From positions 506,697 to 570,696 of the forward strand of contig JAHDWA010000001.1 of the NCBI GenBank assembly GCA_023382535.1: a DNA stretch of 64,000 nt, in the 5' to 3' direction. The DNA comes from Anaerolineae bacterium. GTDB lineage: Bacteria > Chloroflexota > Anaerolineae > 4572-78 > J111. Below the pieces are notes generated by a model that made no database searches, was not told the DNA's origin, and worked only from the letters and a program-made list of their open reading frames with translations. The translations under genes were made by a program, and so were the position numbers. Within the stretch, counting starts at the first letter, position 1, and each line of letters opens with the position of its first letter. Positions 62,463-64,000 of this stretch are shown piece by piece.

Positions 62463-63281
62463 ATGCAAGATCCAACCCTCTCATTAATTTTGCGTTCTTG
62501 GTCCTGGAAACCGCTTATCTTATTTGGTTTAGGCTCAGTGGCGTTGGGCTATGCTTACGCCTTTTATTACTTCCGGCAGCATGGTTGGTTAGAGCACCTG
62601 GTTCAGCGGGGTCTGGTTAAGCGCCGCCACCCCTGGTTCTTCGCGGCGGGTCTGACCGCTCTCTTCGTCGCGTTGCTATCGCCCATTGATGTCCTGTCGG
62701 ATCTACTCTTCATGATGCACATGATTCAGCACCTTCTGCTGGTCATGGTCGCACCGCCGCTGCTCCTGTTGGGCTTGCCGTCCCCCTTTCTGCGCTGGTT
62801 AATCATGGAAAGCAAACTCAGGCGTGTTCTGGGTGGGTTAACCTATCCCCTGGCCGCTTATCCGCTCTACAACGCCACGCTCTTGGCATGGCACATACCG
62901 GCTTTGTACGAGGCGGCGTTGCGCAATGGCATCATCCACGACCTGCAACACGCTCTATTTTTCTATACGGCCATATTTTTCTGGTGGCGCGTCATTGACC
63001 CCACCGGCGGCTGGTATCCTCTGTGGCATTGGATACCGGCCAAGTGGGTCTACCTGTTAGTGGCCGCACCCCCCAGCTATGTTTTAGGAGCCATTTTCTG
63101 GGGAAGCAGCAGCGTCTTTTACCCCTATTATACCGAGCAACCGCGCCTGTGGGGCCTCTCGCCGCTACAGGACCAACGCTACGCCGGCATGCTCATGTGG
63201 CTGCATGGCTGGATGTATCTCATGACTAGTATGCTCGTGTTCTTTATCTGGTATCATCCTGAGAAGGAGGAAAAGTTGTGA
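62463..63281 (+). CDS. ctaG: Cytochrome c oxidase assembly factor CtaG, second copy
   Basis: 272 aa, ATG 62463. Membrane protein with the CtaG pattern MMHMIQHLLLVMVAPPLLLL, LAWHIPALYEAALRNGIIHD, HALFFYTAIFFWW and a late MLMWLHGWMYLMTSMLVF. The conserved His of MIQHLL, WHIP and LQHALFF are in place. Follows the PCuAC gene and overlaps the FixH/YtkA-like gene by 4 bp, so it belongs to a copper-delivery unit. The other CtaG (20491-21456) is clearly diverged from it. Confidence 0.92.
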   Translation: MQDPTLSLILRSWSWKPLILFGLGSVALGYAYAFYYFRQHGWLEHLVQRGLVKRRHPWFFAAGLTALFVALLSPIDVLSDLLFMMHMIQHLLLVMVAPPLLLLGLPSPFLRWLIMESKLRRVLGGLTYPLAAYPLYNATLLAWHIPALYEAALRNGIIHDLQHALFFYTAIFFWWRVIDPTGGWYPLWHWIPAKWVYLLVAAPPSYVLGAIFWGSSSVFYPYYTEQPRLWGLSPLQDQRYAGMLMWLHGWMYLMTSMLVFFIWYHPEKEEKL

Positions 63282-63856
63282 CAGGCGGGCGCCGCTCAAG
63301 TCAATACCCCTTCTACCAGTGGTTTGCGTTAGGGCTGGTCCTCGGGCTACTTGTGTTAGCGGAGCCGGGCCTGGTTCAAGCCAATGGGGGGACAATTATA
63401 CTGGTCGAGAAGGTCGGCGCTTATGACCTCACGGTTACGGCCTCGCCCTATCCACTTCAGGTAGGCGTGAATGATGTTAGCGTTGTGCTGGCGCGACGAT
63501 CCGATGCTCAGGTCGTGCTCGACGCGCAAGTGACCATCACCGCTGAACCGTTGGACCAACCAGGTGAGCCACAACCCTTCCCCGCTACTCACGACAATGC
63601 GACCAACAAACTATACTACGCCGCCAATGTCGTCTTCCCAACGACCGGCTGCTGGAAGTTGACCGTCCAGGTGGATGGGCCGGAAGGTTCCGCCAATACC
63701 GCCTTTGAGGCACAGGTGGAGGAGCAGCAATTCTGGGGACTTCTGGAGTATGTGAATCTGGTGGCACTTCCCCTGATAGTGGTAGTGATCCTTTTTTTCA
63801 TAGTGAGCCGTCGCACCTGGAAAGATCTCGGCAATGAGCTAGAGAAAGAAGCGTGA
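63278..63856 (+). CDS. FixH/YtkA-like membrane-anchored beta-domain protein
   Basis: 192 aa, GTG start at 63278 overlapping the ctaG stop. N-terminal hydrophobic signal (FALGLVLGLLVLAEPGLVQA), an Ig-like beta domain (~40-150) of the YtkA/FixH kind (LTVTASPYPLQVGVNDVSVV; FPTTGCWKLTVQVDG) and a C-terminal membrane helix (LVALPLIVVVILFFIV). Such proteins accompany copper import or cytochrome oxidase assembly genes. Role inferred from fold and context. Confidence 0.75.
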   Translation: MTGGRRSSQYPFYQWFALGLVLGLLVLAEPGLVQANGGTIILVEKVGAYDLTVTASPYPLQVGVNDVSVVLARRSDAQVVLDAQVTITAEPLDQPGEPQPFPATHDNATNKLYYAANVVFPTTGCWKLTVQVDGPEGSANTAFEAQVEEQQFWGLLEYVNLVALPLIVVVILFFIVSRRTWKDLGNELEKEA

Positions 63857-63922
63857 TGATTTTATGGAAACTACTTGCCCATCGTCTTGTGCTTTTTTCA
63901 TTTCTACTTTACAATAACTAAT

Positions 63923-64000
63923 GTGAATCAGCCCTCTCAAGTTGCTCGCCCATCCGACATTTTTCAAGTGAGAGCCAGCCGGAATTTCTATTTCCCGGTG
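63923..64000 (+). CDS. Possible start of a further gene, cut by the window end
   Basis: A GTG at 63923 opens a frame that stays open for 26 codons to the last base (VNQPSQVARPSDIFQVRASR...). There is no clear ribosome site and the protein is too short to assign. May be chance. Confidence 0.3.
   Translation, partial: MNQPSQVARPSDIFQVRASRNFYFPV

Noticed and set aside
1..64000. CRISPR arrays, tRNA or rRNA genes
   Set aside because: No regularly spaced repeats or recognisable tRNA/rRNA sequence found by eye; a tRNA-Sec was specifically looked for and not seen.

Overview
The window is bacterial and gene-dense, with long same-strand operons. It has no rRNA, tRNA or CRISPR array that I can see. 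Many lipoproteins with a lipobox cysteine, Pro/Thr-rich spacers after signal peptides, LysM-M23 hydrolases, a class D/E-like sortase, DUF3105, caa3-type CtaG assembly factors and a CDF-SPFH fusion suggest a Chloroflexota (Anaerolineae-like) genome. That assignment is inferred from gene content only; no phylogenetic marker is present.

Layout. 1-5154 (minus): a LysM-fused iron-type solute-binding protein cut by the window edge, then an MBOAT / SGNH-esterase pair for surface glycan acylation. 5419-8804 (plus): a CDF metal exporter with a DtxR-type operator, an orphan ABC ATPase whose permease is a remnant, and a lipoprotein phosphodiesterase. 8853-12196 (minus): a DtxR regulator - multicopper oxidase - ZIP - cytochrome c operon. 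12451-16693: SCO1, a membrane-anchored six-hairpin glycosidase and an M23 peptidase. 16763-20345: a tyrosinase cluster beside a frameshifted IS4-type element. 20491-27433 (minus): CtaG, a decayed P1B-ATPase, an intact P1B-ATPase, two methyltransferases and a CmtR-like ArsR regulator. 27569-30854 (minus): a CuA/polyferredoxin electron-transfer operon headed by a PCYCGC lipoprotein. 31175-35915 (plus): LysM-M23, TlpA, DsbA, CcdA and DUF3105 (extracytoplasmic thiol-disulfide chemistry). 35949-44659: two giant AT-richer genes of unknown function. 44731-46922: sortase, YnfA-like protein and a D/Q/N/H/G-rich lipoprotein. 47063-51405 (minus): a Met-rich, probably copper-responsive operon with its two-component system. 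51829-63856 (plus): CDF-HflK fusion, HflC, HflK, a parvulin foldase, ZIP, P1B-ATPase, a rhodanese, a PCuAC copper chaperone, a second CtaG and a FixH/YtkA-like protein.

Theme. Most genes handle copper, iron, manganese or zinc outside the cytoplasm, deliver copper to haem-copper-oxidase-like or CuA proteins (SCO1, PCuAC, CtaG x2), and keep thiols reduced. Three regulatory layers can be read directly: (a) four promoters with the same architecture, an 11-bp-spaced GTTCA direct repeat exactly 17 bp before an extended -10; (b) CRP-like palindromes before at least two operons; (c) DtxR-like palindromes before the DtxR gene and the CDF gene.

Most striking: two separate reading frames are interrupted by a single TGA exactly where their families carry a conserved redox cysteine (PCYCGC lipoprotein, UxxC; rhodanese, CTUPNE). 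In both, homologous coding continues past the TGA, and a hairpin lies at bacterial-SECIS distance. These are candidate selenoproteins. Several genes are visibly decayed (ABC-2 permease, P1B-ATPase, transposase, a GT-C glycosyltransferase fragment).
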